From: an uncultured Clostridia bacterium
GTDB taxonomy: Bacteria; Bacillota; Clostridia; TANB77; CAG-508
Assembly: GCA_948934525.1 (NCBI GenBank)
Contig: CAQZSK010000002.1
Coordinates: 170,754-208,095 of the forward strand
Direction of reading: 5' to 3'
Length of the DNA: 37,342 bases
The notes under the pieces: model-generated
What the model was told of the DNA's origin: nothing
Seen by the model: the letters and a program-made list of their open reading frames with translations, nothing else
Database searches by the model: none
Position numbers and translations under genes: made by a program
Shown here: piece after piece, positions 1-7,372 of the stretch
Position numbering within the stretch: the first letter of the stretch is position 1
Layout of the letters: every line of letters begins with the position of its first letter

Positions 1-292
1 GATAATTATCACTACTATATTCCTTAGCTGAAAATCTTTGAGTGCTATAATAAACCATTAATTTTGTATCATTCATGTCTGTTACTATAACATAATAAGG
101 ATACTCATCTAAATTTACATCTACTCCTTCTACTATTTTTTCTACATCAATACTATAAATCTTGTCTTTATATTCAAAATCTACAATATTATTCAAATTA
201 TTAGCAATACTTAATGTATCTAACAAAATAATAAATACGAGTATAGCTAATCCAATAAGAAAAATTTTTTTTATAGTATTTTCCTTTCTCAT
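1..292 (-). CDS. Membrane-anchored protein of unknown function, partial (C-terminus outside window)
   Basis: The frame opens with ATG at 292, six bases after a strong ribosome binding site (AGGAGGG on the minus strand, about 299-305), and stays open to the window edge, giving about 97 residues. The protein starts MRKENTIKK, followed by one hydrophobic helix (about residues 9-26), and then a polar segment with several Asp, Tyr and Asn residues, ending in a stretch with YYSTQRFSAKEYSS. This fits a single-pass protein with a small extracytoplasmic domain. I do not recognise the family. It is transcribed divergently from the M23 peptidase gene, and the two share a 143-bp intergenic region with a perfect palindrome, so the pair may be co-regulated. 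The stop codon and any C-terminal domain are not in this window. Confidence 0.75.
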   Translation of the reverse strand, partial: MRKENTIKKIFLIGLAILVFIILLDTLSIANNLNNIVDFEYKDKIYSIDVEKIVEGVDVNLDEYPYYVIVTDMNDTKLMVYYSTQRFSAKEYSSDNY

Positions 293-341
293 TCTTTACC
301 CTCCTTTTTTAATTTTACAAATATATTTTATCATAAGGTTA

Positions 342-363
342 AATAAATGTATATACATTTATT
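342..363. promoter_or_regulatory. Perfect 22-bp palindrome in a divergent promoter region
   Basis: The half-site AATAAATGTA (342-351) is followed by the centre TA and its exact reverse complement. A plus-strand -10 element TATAAT lies at 373-378 and a minus-strand -10-like TATGAT at 330-335. With 17-bp spacers, both -35 boxes would fall inside the palindrome. It is therefore well placed to be a repressor operator controlling both the M23 gene and the divergent membrane-protein gene. The regulator is unknown, and a chance AT-rich palindrome is possible. Confidence 0.5.
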
Positions 364-435
364 AATTTGTTATATAATTCATAAAATATATTCTATTTTG
401 TTCTTTCCTTCATAAACTTTTAGTGGTGAATTTGT

Positions 436-1575
436 ATGTTATTTTCAAATAAATTAAAATGGATATTTCTTATTTCTTTTTCTTGCTTACTCATTTTAGT
501 AGGTTTCTTTTCTTTTGAGCGACTTTCAGCCATTCCTGTTTCAAGTAATCAAGCTTTTGAATGGCATAATTCTACTTTGGAGAATAAAGTCCAAGAAAAG
601 AAATACATTAAATGGTTTGAATTTAAAGTTTCTTATGAGGTGTTAGATAAAACTTCTAAATTAGATATTCAATCACATACTAAAAATGAAGACATAAAGT
701 TAAATTGGATTGAATTAATCTCTTATTTAGCCTGTAAATATGGAAATGATTTTTCTAGATTTAAGTCACAGGATTTAAATGATTTAGTAGAAAAACTAAG
801 AAGCGGTCAAACAATAGCAGATTTGACAAAAGACATGAAAAATTATAACTATTATTTCGAAGGTTATGATAGTGTATTACATGAATTTATCGGAAATTTC
901 AAGCAAGAAGTCAAAACTACTACAGAAAAAAATGATCAAGTGTCTAATAATGAAGGGGCTTCTAATGATATTATGAAAGAACAAACAGTTCCTCAAAAGC
1001 AATTTGAAGATACATATGGTATGAAAGCATTCCATCCTGTTGCTAAAAACTATTCATATAGTCATTATGATGATTTTGGTGCTTCTAGATCTTATGGATA
1101 TAAACGATTACATTTTGGAAATGATTTAATGGGAAGTATTGGTGCTCCTATCATTGCTGTAGAATCTGGTGTTGTAGAAGCGGCTGGTTGGAATCAATAT
1201 GGTGGTTGGAGAATCGGCATTCGTAGTTTTGATAAAAAACGTTATTACTACTATGCTCATTTGAGAAAAAATCATCCTTATGCAGAAAATTTAAAAGAAG
1301 GTCAAATTGTTCAAGCAGGAGATGTTATTGGCTATCTTGGTATGACTGGATATAGTACAAAAGAGAATGTAAACAACATTAATGTACCTCACCTTCATTT
1401 TGGCATACAACTTATTTTTGATGAAGTTCAAAAAGAAGGACCTAATCAAATTTGGGTAGATTTGTATGATTTAGTAAACTTCTTACAAAGAAATCGTAGC
1501 GAGGTTTATAAGAGTAATCAAGAAACCAAAGATTATTCTAGGAAATATGAAATTGTAGATCCTAGTGTGCCATAA
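436..1575 (+). CDS. M23 family metallopeptidase (LytM-type peptidoglycan endopeptidase), membrane-anchored
   Basis: This is a 379-residue protein with an N-terminal signal anchor (about residues 8-26), a mostly helical extracellular region (about 40-160) and a C-terminal peptidase M23 (LytM/lysostaphin) domain at about 200-350. The zinc ligands are visible: H226 and D230 in the HxxxD motif (HFGND) and H321 in HLH (319-321), with H275 in YAHL as the second catalytic-type histidine. Enzymes of this family cleave peptide cross-links of peptidoglycan outside the membrane. The N-terminal region resembles the conserved extension of clostridial cell-envelope M23 proteins, but I cannot assign a named orthologue such as SpoIIQ. 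The ribosome binding site is weak (GTGGTGA, about 8 bases upstream). A terminator begins at the stop codon, so the gene is monocistronic. Confidence 0.88.
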   Translation: MLFSNKLKWIFLISFSCLLILVGFFSFERLSAIPVSSNQAFEWHNSTLENKVQEKKYIKWFEFKVSYEVLDKTSKLDIQSHTKNEDIKLNWIELISYLACKYGNDFSRFKSQDLNDLVEKLRSGQTIADLTKDMKNYNYYFEGYDSVLHEFIGNFKQEVKTTTEKNDQVSNNEGASNDIMKEQTVPQKQFEDTYGMKAFHPVAKNYSYSHYDDFGASRSYGYKRLHFGNDLMGSIGAPIIAVESGVVEAAGWNQYGGWRIGIRSFDKKRYYYYAHLRKNHPYAENLKEGQIVQAGDVIGYLGMTGYSTKENVNNINVPHLHFGIQLIFDEVQKEGPNQIWVDLYDLVNFLQRNRSEVYKSNQETKDYSRKYEIVDPSVP

Positions 1576-1620
1576 GTCGTTTTGGAATTTCATCTAAAAC
1601 GACTTATAATTTTTGTTTTT
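1572..1620 (+). terminator. Intrinsic terminator of the M23 gene
   Basis: A 12-bp perfect stem (ATAAGTCGTTTT at 1572-1583 paired with 1596-1607) has a 12-base loop and is followed by a T-rich tract to 1620. The stem overlaps the stop codons of both convergent genes, the M23 peptidase and the antitoxin. Confidence 0.85.
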
Positions 1621-1903
1621 CAATAGGTACTACTCTTAAAGTATATCCCATAGGATATAATAATTTAAGTAACGTATATATTTGAGGAGAATTTATGTGT
1701 TTCTCTATTCTAGCAATTGCGGGTTGCTTTACTCCACTTATTTTACTTAATTCTTTTTGTGTAAGTTTTTTGTTTTTTCTTGCTTCAATAGTAGCCCTAA
1801 TAATGTCTTCTTCTATTCTTATTTCTTCTTCTTCTTCCGCAGTTAACTTCAAATTAGCTTTTACTTCTTCCCATGTTAATTCTTTTCTTCTCATTTTAAT
1901 CAT
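1604..1903 (-). CDS. HigA-type antitoxin, XRE-family helix-turn-helix protein
   Basis: This is a 99-residue protein. Its C-terminal half is a Cro/C1-type helix-turn-helix (about residues 45-95), with the usual sequence order KLTQKELSKISGVKQPAIARIE. The acidic N-terminal half (TAEEEEEIRIEEDIIRA) is typical of HigA partners of Gp49-like toxins. HigA-type antitoxins bind and neutralise the toxin and repress their own promoter. The gene follows the toxin in the toxin-first order of higBA. Two starts compete: ATG at 1903 overlaps the end of the toxin gene by 8 bases but has the Shine-Dalgarno sequence directly against it, while ATG at 1894 (residue 4) has AGGAAAGGA at a normal 9-base spacing and starts one base after the toxin stop. 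The second start would give 96 residues. Confidence 0.88.
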   Translation of the reverse strand: MIKMRRKELTWEEVKANLKLTAEEEEEIRIEEDIIRATIEARKNKKLTQKELSKISGVKQPAIARIEKHINSPQIYTLLKLLYPMGYTLRVVPIEKQKL

Positions 1904-2252
1904 TCCTTTCCTTATAGTCTTTTAATCGTCTTTTTGCCTTTTCTATTTCTTTCTTTGGTGTTTTTTGTGTTTCCTTCATAAAACAGGATAATAGCAAAAA
2001 ACTCTCATTACTATAATAAGCAAAAAGAACTCTATCTCTTATAGGTCTTAGTTCCCATATATCTTCCTCTAAATGCTTTACATATGGAGTACCTAAATTA
2101 AGACCTTGTTCTGATAATAAATTAATATATGCTATTATTTTATTTAGTTTTACTCTGTTATCCTTATTATTGACTTGCTTTCTCAATGCATTAATATAAT
2201 TTTCTACTTCACTTTTTCCATTTTTATCTTGATAAAAAATAATTTTGTGCAT
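1896..2252 (-). CDS. HigB-type toxin (RelE superfamily, phage Gp49-like)
   Basis: This is a 118-residue basic protein of the Gp49-like/HigB group. It has an N-terminal strand (MHKIIFYQDKNGKSEVENYI), a long helix, and the signature region near residues 58-90: GTPYVKHLEEDIWELRP, then RDRVLFAYY and FLLLSCFMKETQKTP, ending in a Lys/Arg-rich helix. Members of this family are ribosome-dependent mRNA endonucleases that slow translation when free of antitoxin. The start has a good ribosome binding site (AAAGGAG, 7 bases upstream), and the operon promoter lies directly in front. The antitoxin gene overlaps or abuts the 3' end. The pair sits alone between the M23 terminator and the transglycosylase terminator, as expected for an inserted stabilising module. 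Confidence 0.9.
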   Translation of the reverse strand: MHKIIFYQDKNGKSEVENYINALRKQVNNKDNRVKLNKIIAYINLLSEQGLNLGTPYVKHLEEDIWELRPIRDRVLFAYYSNESFLLLSCFMKETQKTPKKEIEKAKRRLKDYKERND

Positions 2253-2268
2253 AAATTAACTCCTTTTT

Positions 2269-2297
2269 AGTATAACATATTTGTTATAAAATATCAA
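2269..2297 (-). promoter_or_regulatory. higBA promoter with embedded operator
   Basis: On the minus strand, -35 TTGATA (2297-2292) and -10 TATACT (2274-2269) are separated by exactly 17 bp. The inverted repeat ATAACA-N4-TGTTAT (2272-2287) fills the spacer and overlaps the -10. This is a typical position for autorepression by the HigA antitoxin. The promoter is read directly from sequence; its binding by HigA is inferred. Confidence 0.75.
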
Positions 2298-2424
2298 ATG
2301 TTTTGGGGGAATTTTATAAAGAATTGAAATTAAAATGATAAAAAATCCTTTTCATATTACTACTATTTTTCATTTATTGTCAATCAAAATTCATAGACAT
2401 TTTTCTACATAAATTGACAAATTA

Positions 2425-2464
2425 TAATAAAAAAATAAAACTTTAGTAATATTTTCTAAAGTTT
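2425..2464 (-). terminator. Terminator of the polA-slt transcript
   Basis: The stem AAACTTTAG/CTAAAGTTT (2438-2446 with 2456-2464) has a T-rich run on the minus-strand side (2425-2437), 12 bases after the transglycosylase stop codon. The other side is also T-rich, so it may work in both directions. The rest of 2298-2424 shows no gene. Confidence 0.8.
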
Positions 2465-2475
2465 CATTTTTTATT

Positions 2476-3033
2476 CTAATAACTATCTTCATACAATTTT
2501 TGATATATCTCATAGTCATTTAAGATTCTTCTCACATACATATTTGTTTCTTTATATGGTATATTCTCTAAATCTGAACCATCTTTTTTTATAGTTCCTC
2601 TTTCTATCCAAGTATTAACATTTCCCATTCCTGCATTATATGCAGCTAGAGCAATCCCTGTTTGATTTTCATATTTTACTAATAACTGTGAAAAGTAGTA
2701 TGTTCCTAATTGAATATTGGTTTCTGGATCATATAAATCTACTTCTTCTTGTTTCGATAATTCTATTGCTGTTTTATCCATCAGCTGCATCAGCCCTTTT
2801 GCATTATTATGTGACTTTGCCTTTGGATTAAAATCACTTTCTGCTTTAATCATAGCAAAAATCAAAAGTGGATCTACTTCGTATTCTTCAGCATATCTTA
2901 TCACAAATTCAGAATATTCTTGTGGATATGCTATTCTCATTATTTTTGTTTCTAAGCCTAATAAATGAAATAAAACAAAATACAAGATAAAAATACAAAT
3001 TAATAGTATCAATAGTCTTTTCAATACTTTCAC
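2476..3033 (-). CDS. Lytic murein transglycosylase, SLT domain, membrane-anchored
   Basis: This is a 185-residue protein with a signal anchor (about residues 6-26) followed by a compact SLT (Slt70-like, GH23) domain. The catalytic glutamate is E65 in AMIKAESDF. The other family motifs are present: GLMQLM (80-85), AYNAG (131-135) and the C-terminal IPYKETNMYVRRIL. It would cleave the glycan strand outside the membrane, forming 1,6-anhydro-MurNAc ends. The start is GTG, with AAGGAG about 14 bases upstream, which is long. The gene lies 22 bases after polA. In several Clostridium genomes a dephospho-CoA kinase gene (coaE) sits between polA and this transglycosylase; here it is absent. Confidence 0.9.
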   Translation of the reverse strand: MKVLKRLLILLICIFILYFVLFHLLGLETKIMRIAYPQEYSEFVIRYAEEYEVDPLLIFAMIKAESDFNPKAKSHNNAKGLMQLMDKTAIELSKQEEVDLYDPETNIQLGTYYFSQLLVKYENQTGIALAAYNAGMGNVNTWIERGTIKKDGSDLENIPYKETNMYVRRILNDYEIYQKLYEDSY

Positions 3034-3055
3034 TTTTTAGCCAAACTCTCCTTTT

Positions 3056-5788
3056 CTATTTCACCTCATACCAGTTATCTGCCTCTGAAACTTCTACTTC
3101 TAATGGAATATCTAATGTTACAGCTTGCTCCATAGAGTCTTTTAGAATTTGTTTTACCTGATCTTTTTGTTCCTTTTTACATTCAATTAACAACTCATCA
3201 TGGATTTGTAAAATCAATTTTGCATCTAATTTTCCTTGTTTTAACTTTTCAAAAACTTTTATCATTGCGATCTTCATAATGTCTGCTGCTGTTCCTTGAA
3301 TTGGTGTATTCATTGCTGCTCTTGTTCCAAATTGTCTTACCATATAATTATTAGAAGAAAGTTCTGTAATATACCTTCTACGATGGTATAAGGTTTCTAC
3401 ATATCCCTTTTCTTTTGCTTCTTCTACAATATCATCCATAAATTTCTTTACACCTTCATACTTATGAAGATATTGCTCAATATAGTTTTCAGCCTTTTTA
3501 CGACTAATACCTAATTGCTCTGCTAGTCCAAATCCACTAATTCCATAAACAATTCCAAAATTAACTGCTTTTGCTGCACTTCTTTGCTCTTTTGTTACCT
3601 CTTCTTGTGGCACTTCAAAAACTTTTGAAGCTACTTGACTATGGATATCCTCTCCATGAATAAAAGCTTGTTGCATTGTTTTATCTTTTGAAATATGAGC
3701 TAAGATACGTAATTCAATTTGTGAATAATCTGCATCAATAAACACATTTCCAGCTTCAGCTTTAAATGCTTTTCTAATTTGTTTTCCTTGCTCAGCCCTT
3801 GTAGGAATATTTTGTAAGTTTGGCTCTGTTGAACTAATTCTTCCTGTAGCAGTAATTGTTTGATGGAAATATGAGTGAATTCTTTGTGTCTGCGGATTAG
3901 CATAAGGTAATAGTCCCTCTACATAAGTAGAATTCAATTTCACAATACTACGATATTCTAATAATTTTTCAATAATTGGATGCTCTGGACGTAATTTTTC
4001 TAAAACGTCTCCATCTGTAGAATATCCTTTTTTTGTCTTTTTATATACTGGTAGTTTTAACTTTTCAAATAATATATTCCCTAATTGCTGCGTTGAATTG
4101 ATATTAAATTCTTCTCCACTTAAATTGTATATCTCTTGTTTTAAAGTTTCTATTTCTTCTTTTAATTTATCTCCAAAACTAATCAATTCTTCTTTATCTA
4201 AGTAAATCCCTTCATATTGCATATTAGCTAAAACTTTTACTAATGGCATTTCAATATTTTGAAATAGTTCCATTGCATTTATTTCTTCCAATTTTGGTAT
4301 CATAACTTCTTGTAACTTTGCAATTGTATATACATACATTGCATTTTGATATCTTTCAAAATCCAAACTAGTATCTGTTTCTTGAGCAAACAAAGTCATT
4401 TGTTTTTCTTGCTCTTGTTTCATACCTGCTGCTTCTAAGTAGCTATTCATCTCTATTTTCAAATATTGCTTACTAAGTTCTTCTAAAGTATAATGACTAA
4501 TACTAGAATTTAACAAATATCCTGCAATTTCACTATCGAAATAAATTCCGTTTAAATCAATTCCTAACTCTCTCCATAAAACAATATCTTCTTTCATTTG
4601 ATAGCTATATTTTTTTGCACTATCATCTTCTAAGATTTCCTTGAAATTGCTCACAAATAAATCTGCATTATCCATTAAAATTTCGTAAACAGTTTGTTGT
4701 ATTATAATATAAAAGGCGATCATCTTCTTAGGAATAACTCCTAAGTTCTCTTGTATTTCTGCCTTTTCTTTTTGTAAAAAATAAATTAGTTTTCCTTCTT
4801 GCTTTATAGTTTCTATCAGCTTTTGTATGTTTGAAGTATCTTCTAAACTAAGAGTTTCTATTGTAAATAAATCATTCATATCTTGAGGCATTTCTGACTT
4901 TCCTTGCAATCCAAAACGCTCAATAAAACGATTGAAATTTAATTCTTTAAATTTTGCATATACTTCTTCTTCATTCCATTCCTGTCTTTTAAAATCTTCT
5001 ATCTTATTTTCAATTGGTACTTCAATATTGATTGTTCCTAAAGTTCTAGAAAGTTCTGCCAACTCCTTATTGGCAATTAACTTTTCTTTTGTTTTTGGCT
5101 TTAAATCTGCAGTTTCCTTTTCTATTTCCAAATAAAGATTGGTAATAGATTGATATTTTTGAATTAATTCTAAAGCAGTCTTCTCTCCAATTCCTGGAAC
5201 TCCTGGGATATTGTCAGAAGTATCTCCTTGTAATCCTTTTACTTCAATTAGTTGTTTTGGCATAATACCATATTTTTCTTTAATGGCTTCTTCATCAAAT
5301 ACATCTACTTCTGTTTTTCCCATTTTTGTATGTGGAATACGTACTTTAATCTGGTTAGAGGTAAGTTGAAAAGTATCTCTATCTCCTGAAACAATGGTAA
5401 CATCTAATTTTTCTTTTTCTGCCTTTTTTGCTATTGTTCCTAAAATATCGTCTGCCTCATATCCTTCCATTTCAACAATAACAATATTCATAGCTCTTAG
5501 GATATCTTTTAAAATTGGCATTTGCTCTGCTAATTCATTTGGCATTCCTTTGCGATTTGCCTTATACCCTTCATACATTTTATGTCTTGCTGTTGGAGCT
5601 TTCAAATCAAAAGCAACCATTAAATATTCTGGTTTGATATCTTCTAACACCTTAAATAGAATTGCCAAAAATCCATAAACAGCATTGGTATATTTCCCAT
5701 CTGGTGTCATTAACATTTTAGACCCCATAATACCATAAAAAGCTCTATTTAAAATACTATTTCCATCAACTAAGACTATCTTTTCCAT
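3056..5788 (-). CDS. polA: DNA polymerase I
   Basis: This is a 910-residue family A polymerase. The N-terminal 5'-3' exonuclease/flap domain covers about residues 1-285 (VDGNSILNRAF, EGYEADDILG, SGDRDTFQL, GDTSDNIPGVPGIGEKT). The middle 3'-5' exonuclease-like domain (about 300-490) is degenerate: the first motif reads FLQKE instead of a DxE, and the second reads QMKED, so proofreading is probably lost, as in Bacillus and Thermus enzymes. The polymerase domain has motif A (DADYSQIELR), motif B (RSAAKAVNFGIVYG) and motif C (QIHDE). The start chosen is ATG at 5788, with AAGGAGG 5 bases upstream; a TTG 15 bases further up lacks a binding site. It acts in Okazaki fragment processing and excision repair. 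A palindromic repeat occupies the gap upstream. Confidence 0.97.
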   Translation of the reverse strand: MEKIVLVDGNSILNRAFYGIMGSKMLMTPDGKYTNAVYGFLAILFKVLEDIKPEYLMVAFDLKAPTARHKMYEGYKANRKGMPNELAEQMPILKDILRAMNIVIVEMEGYEADDILGTIAKKAEKEKLDVTIVSGDRDTFQLTSNQIKVRIPHTKMGKTEVDVFDEEAIKEKYGIMPKQLIEVKGLQGDTSDNIPGVPGIGEKTALELIQKYQSITNLYLEIEKETADLKPKTKEKLIANKELAELSRTLGTINIEVPIENKIEDFKRQEWNEEEVYAKFKELNFNRFIERFGLQGKSEMPQDMNDLFTIETLSLEDTSNIQKLIETIKQEGKLIYFLQKEKAEIQENLGVIPKKMIAFYIIIQQTVYEILMDNADLFVSNFKEILEDDSAKKYSYQMKEDIVLWRELGIDLNGIYFDSEIAGYLLNSSISHYTLEELSKQYLKIEMNSYLEAAGMKQEQEKQMTLFAQETDTSLDFERYQNAMYVYTIAKLQEVMIPKLEEINAMELFQNIEMPLVKVLANMQYEGIYLDKEELISFGDKLKEEIETLKQEIYNLSGEEFNINSTQQLGNILFEKLKLPVYKKTKKGYSTDGDVLEKLRPEHPIIEKLLEYRSIVKLNSTYVEGLLPYANPQTQRIHSYFHQTITATGRISSTEPNLQNIPTRAEQGKQIRKAFKAEAGNVFIDADYSQIELRILAHISKDKTMQQAFIHGEDIHSQVASKVFEVPQEEVTKEQRSAAKAVNFGIVYGISGFGLAEQLGISRKKAENYIEQYLHKYEGVKKFMDDIVEEAKEKGYVETLYHRRRYITELSSNNYMVRQFGTRAAMNTPIQGTAADIMKIAMIKVFEKLKQGKLDAKLILQIHDELLIECKKEQKDQVKQILKDSMEQAVTLDIPLEVEVSEADNWYEVK

Positions 5789-5803
5789 TGTTTCCTCCTT
5801 CAA

Positions 5804-5898
5804 GGTGTGTCCCCAAAACTGACACTTTTGTCACTTTAGGGACGTAGGTTAAACTGACACTTTTGTCAGTTTTAAAGAACGTCCCCAAACTGCCATTA
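5804..5898. repeat. Palindromic intergenic repeat, long form
   Basis: The 95-bp gap between the APH-like gene and polA is almost wholly repeat. Hairpin one uses GTCCC (5809-5813) with GGGAC (5839-5843) around a TGACA/TGTCA core. Hairpin two uses GGGACGT (5839-5845) with ACGTCCC (5879-5885) around AAACTGACA-CTTT-TGTCAGTTT (5851-5872). The two share the GGGAC arm. The right end includes the upstream gene's stop codon (TAA), and the left end stops just before the polA ribosome binding site. A shorter relative lies at 9301-9323. Confidence 0.8.
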
Positions 5899-6729
5899 TT
5901 CGTAAATGCCAATTCCTCTCATATAATTAATATATCCTTGGTCAATATTCATCCATTCCGTTATTTTATCTTCTAGTTTCTTCTCTTCTAGTTTTGTTTG
6001 TGCATATTTTTCATAGTTACGAATAATTTCTTGTTTAAAATTCTTTGGACAATTTCTGCTAAGAATTCTAGCCACATCATCATAAATATTTCCATAACCT
6101 GCAAATCCAAAATCAATAATAGCGGTTACTTTGTTGTTATCATCTAATAAGACATTACTTAAATTTAAGTCTCCATGTACTAAACATTCTGGTGTTTCTA
6201 CTGTATCTGCAAATCTCCAAAATGCTCTATCTTCTTTACTTACATGTTTTGTTAGCAATTCGTCTAAAAATTCTGATAAATTTAATCCAATATCATTAAT
6301 TGTAAAAATTTTTTCTTTTTGAAAATTCAACTGATGTAATTCAGCCATAAATTTTGCAATATCTTCAGACACTTTTGTAATCTCTTCTTCTGACAGTTCC
6401 TCTATTTTGTCTGCAAGAGGAGTTCCCTCAATCTTTTTATGCATGCTAAAAGGTCTTCCTTCATCTCTTTTTAACTCTAATCTACAAGTATTGAAAGTAG
6501 TTTTTTGATAGATATATCCAGCAAACTCACTATCTTTTACAATCGTTCTAGACCAGAACTCATCACGTGGAAAACGAAAGAAGTAATTTCCTTCATTTGT
6601 CTCTACTTCATATACAATATTGGTCCAACCAGTTGTAATTAAGTTCATGCTTTTTACTTCTTTTTGTTCTAATGCTTTTTTGATAATTGATTCAAAATTT
6701 TCATTTATTTTAAAATACACTTCATTCAT
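5896..6729 (-). CDS. APH-fold small-molecule kinase (phosphotransferase enzyme family)
   Basis: This 277-residue protein has the aminoglycoside-phosphotransferase/choline-kinase fold. The catalytic loop is VHGDLNLSN (H185, G186, D187, N192) and the metal-binding DFG-like motif is IDFGFAGYG (D206). The N-terminal lobe has TTGWTNIVYEVET as nucleotide-binding loop and FRFPRDEF as the lysine-strand equivalent. Such enzymes transfer phosphate from ATP or GTP to hydroxyls of aminoglycosides, choline, sugars or amino-sugar compounds; the substrate cannot be read from this sequence. Length is normal for the family. ATG at 6729 has GAGAGG about 12 bases upstream. It follows the guanylate-kinase-like gene by 36 bases and precedes the palindromic repeat and polA. 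There is no mobile-element context, so a resistance role is not assumed. Confidence 0.85.
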   Translation of the reverse strand: MNEVYFKINENFESIIKKALEQKEVKSMNLITTGWTNIVYEVETNEGNYFFRFPRDEFWSRTIVKDSEFAGYIYQKTTFNTCRLELKRDEGRPFSMHKKIEGTPLADKIEELSEEEITKVSEDIAKFMAELHQLNFQKEKIFTINDIGLNLSEFLDELLTKHVSKEDRAFWRFADTVETPECLVHGDLNLSNVLLDDNNKVTAIIDFGFAGYGNIYDDVARILSRNCPKNFKQEIIRNYEKYAQTKLEEKKLEDKITEWMNIDQGYINYMRGIGIYE

Positions 6730-6765
6730 TATCGCTTTTTCCTCTCTTAGTTAAATTATCTCTCA

Positions 6766-7320
6766 TTATTTTTCAAGTAGTCGATTAACTAACTGTAAAA
6801 TCTTCTGTTTGGATTCCTCATCATAATTATTATAAATAATATAATCAAATTGTTCTTGTAACTCTTTATCTTCCATGAAGGCATGATACTGTTCTTGTAA
6901 TTCTTGTATTCTATCTTCTTCCTTTTCTTTTGTTAATCCTCTTTCTTTCAATTTTTCTATCGCTATACTAATATCTTTTGGCAACAGATAAATAGTTACA
7001 ATATTAGGCGCTACTTTTTTCCAATCTTTAATTGTCGTATAATGCATTTCAAATACATAATTATCTTTTGATAAAATTTCTTCCTTTAAATAAGCATAAG
7101 TACCATCAAACACCTCAAAATCATAGATAATTTTTCCTTGTTTCTTTAATTCTTCTACTTCCTCTAAAGTCATGAAATATCCAGTTTTTCCATTAATTTC
7201 TCCTAAACGCATTTTTCTTGTTCTAATAGTATGTACTTTTTTAAATTTCAAAGTTTTAGAAATCTCTTCTGCTAAAAAGGATTTTCCGACTCCAGTAATT
7301 CCTACAAATGCTAATAACAT
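6766..7320 (-). CDS. Guanylate-kinase-like P-loop protein
   Basis: This is a 184-residue protein with a P-loop at residues 7-14 (GITGVGKS), followed by an Arg-rich segment (HTIRTRKMRLGEINGKTGYFMT) in the place where guanylate kinases have the GMP-binding domain (usual form SxTTRxxRxGExxGxxY). The helical C-terminus has DRIQELQEQY. The fold matches the guanylate kinase family, but the match is loose, the GMP-binding residues are altered, and a housekeeping gmk cannot be excluded or claimed. ATG at 7320 is chosen because AGAAGGAG lies 11 bases upstream; TTG and ATG codons further up (7359, 7356) have no binding site. It lies between capA and the APH-like kinase gene. Confidence 0.7.
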   Translation of the reverse strand: MLLAFVGITGVGKSFLAEEISKTLKFKKVHTIRTRKMRLGEINGKTGYFMTLEEVEELKKQGKIIYDFEVFDGTYAYLKEEILSKDNYVFEMHYTTIKDWKKVAPNIVTIYLLPKDISIAIEKLKERGLTKEKEEDRIQELQEQYHAFMEDKELQEQFDYIIYNNYDEESKQKILQLVNRLLEK

Positions 7321-7372
7321 AATATTGTTTTCTCCTTCTGCTGTACTTAAGGACATCAATTAGTGCAACATT

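Noticed and set aside
3056..5788. PolA 3'-5' proofreading activity.
   Set aside because: The metal-binding acidic residues of the exonuclease motifs are replaced (FLQKE, QMKED, no YxxxD).
5896..6729. Aminoglycoside resistance gene.
   Set aside because: The APH fold is shared by many metabolic kinases; housekeeping neighbours and no mobile elements or resistance context.
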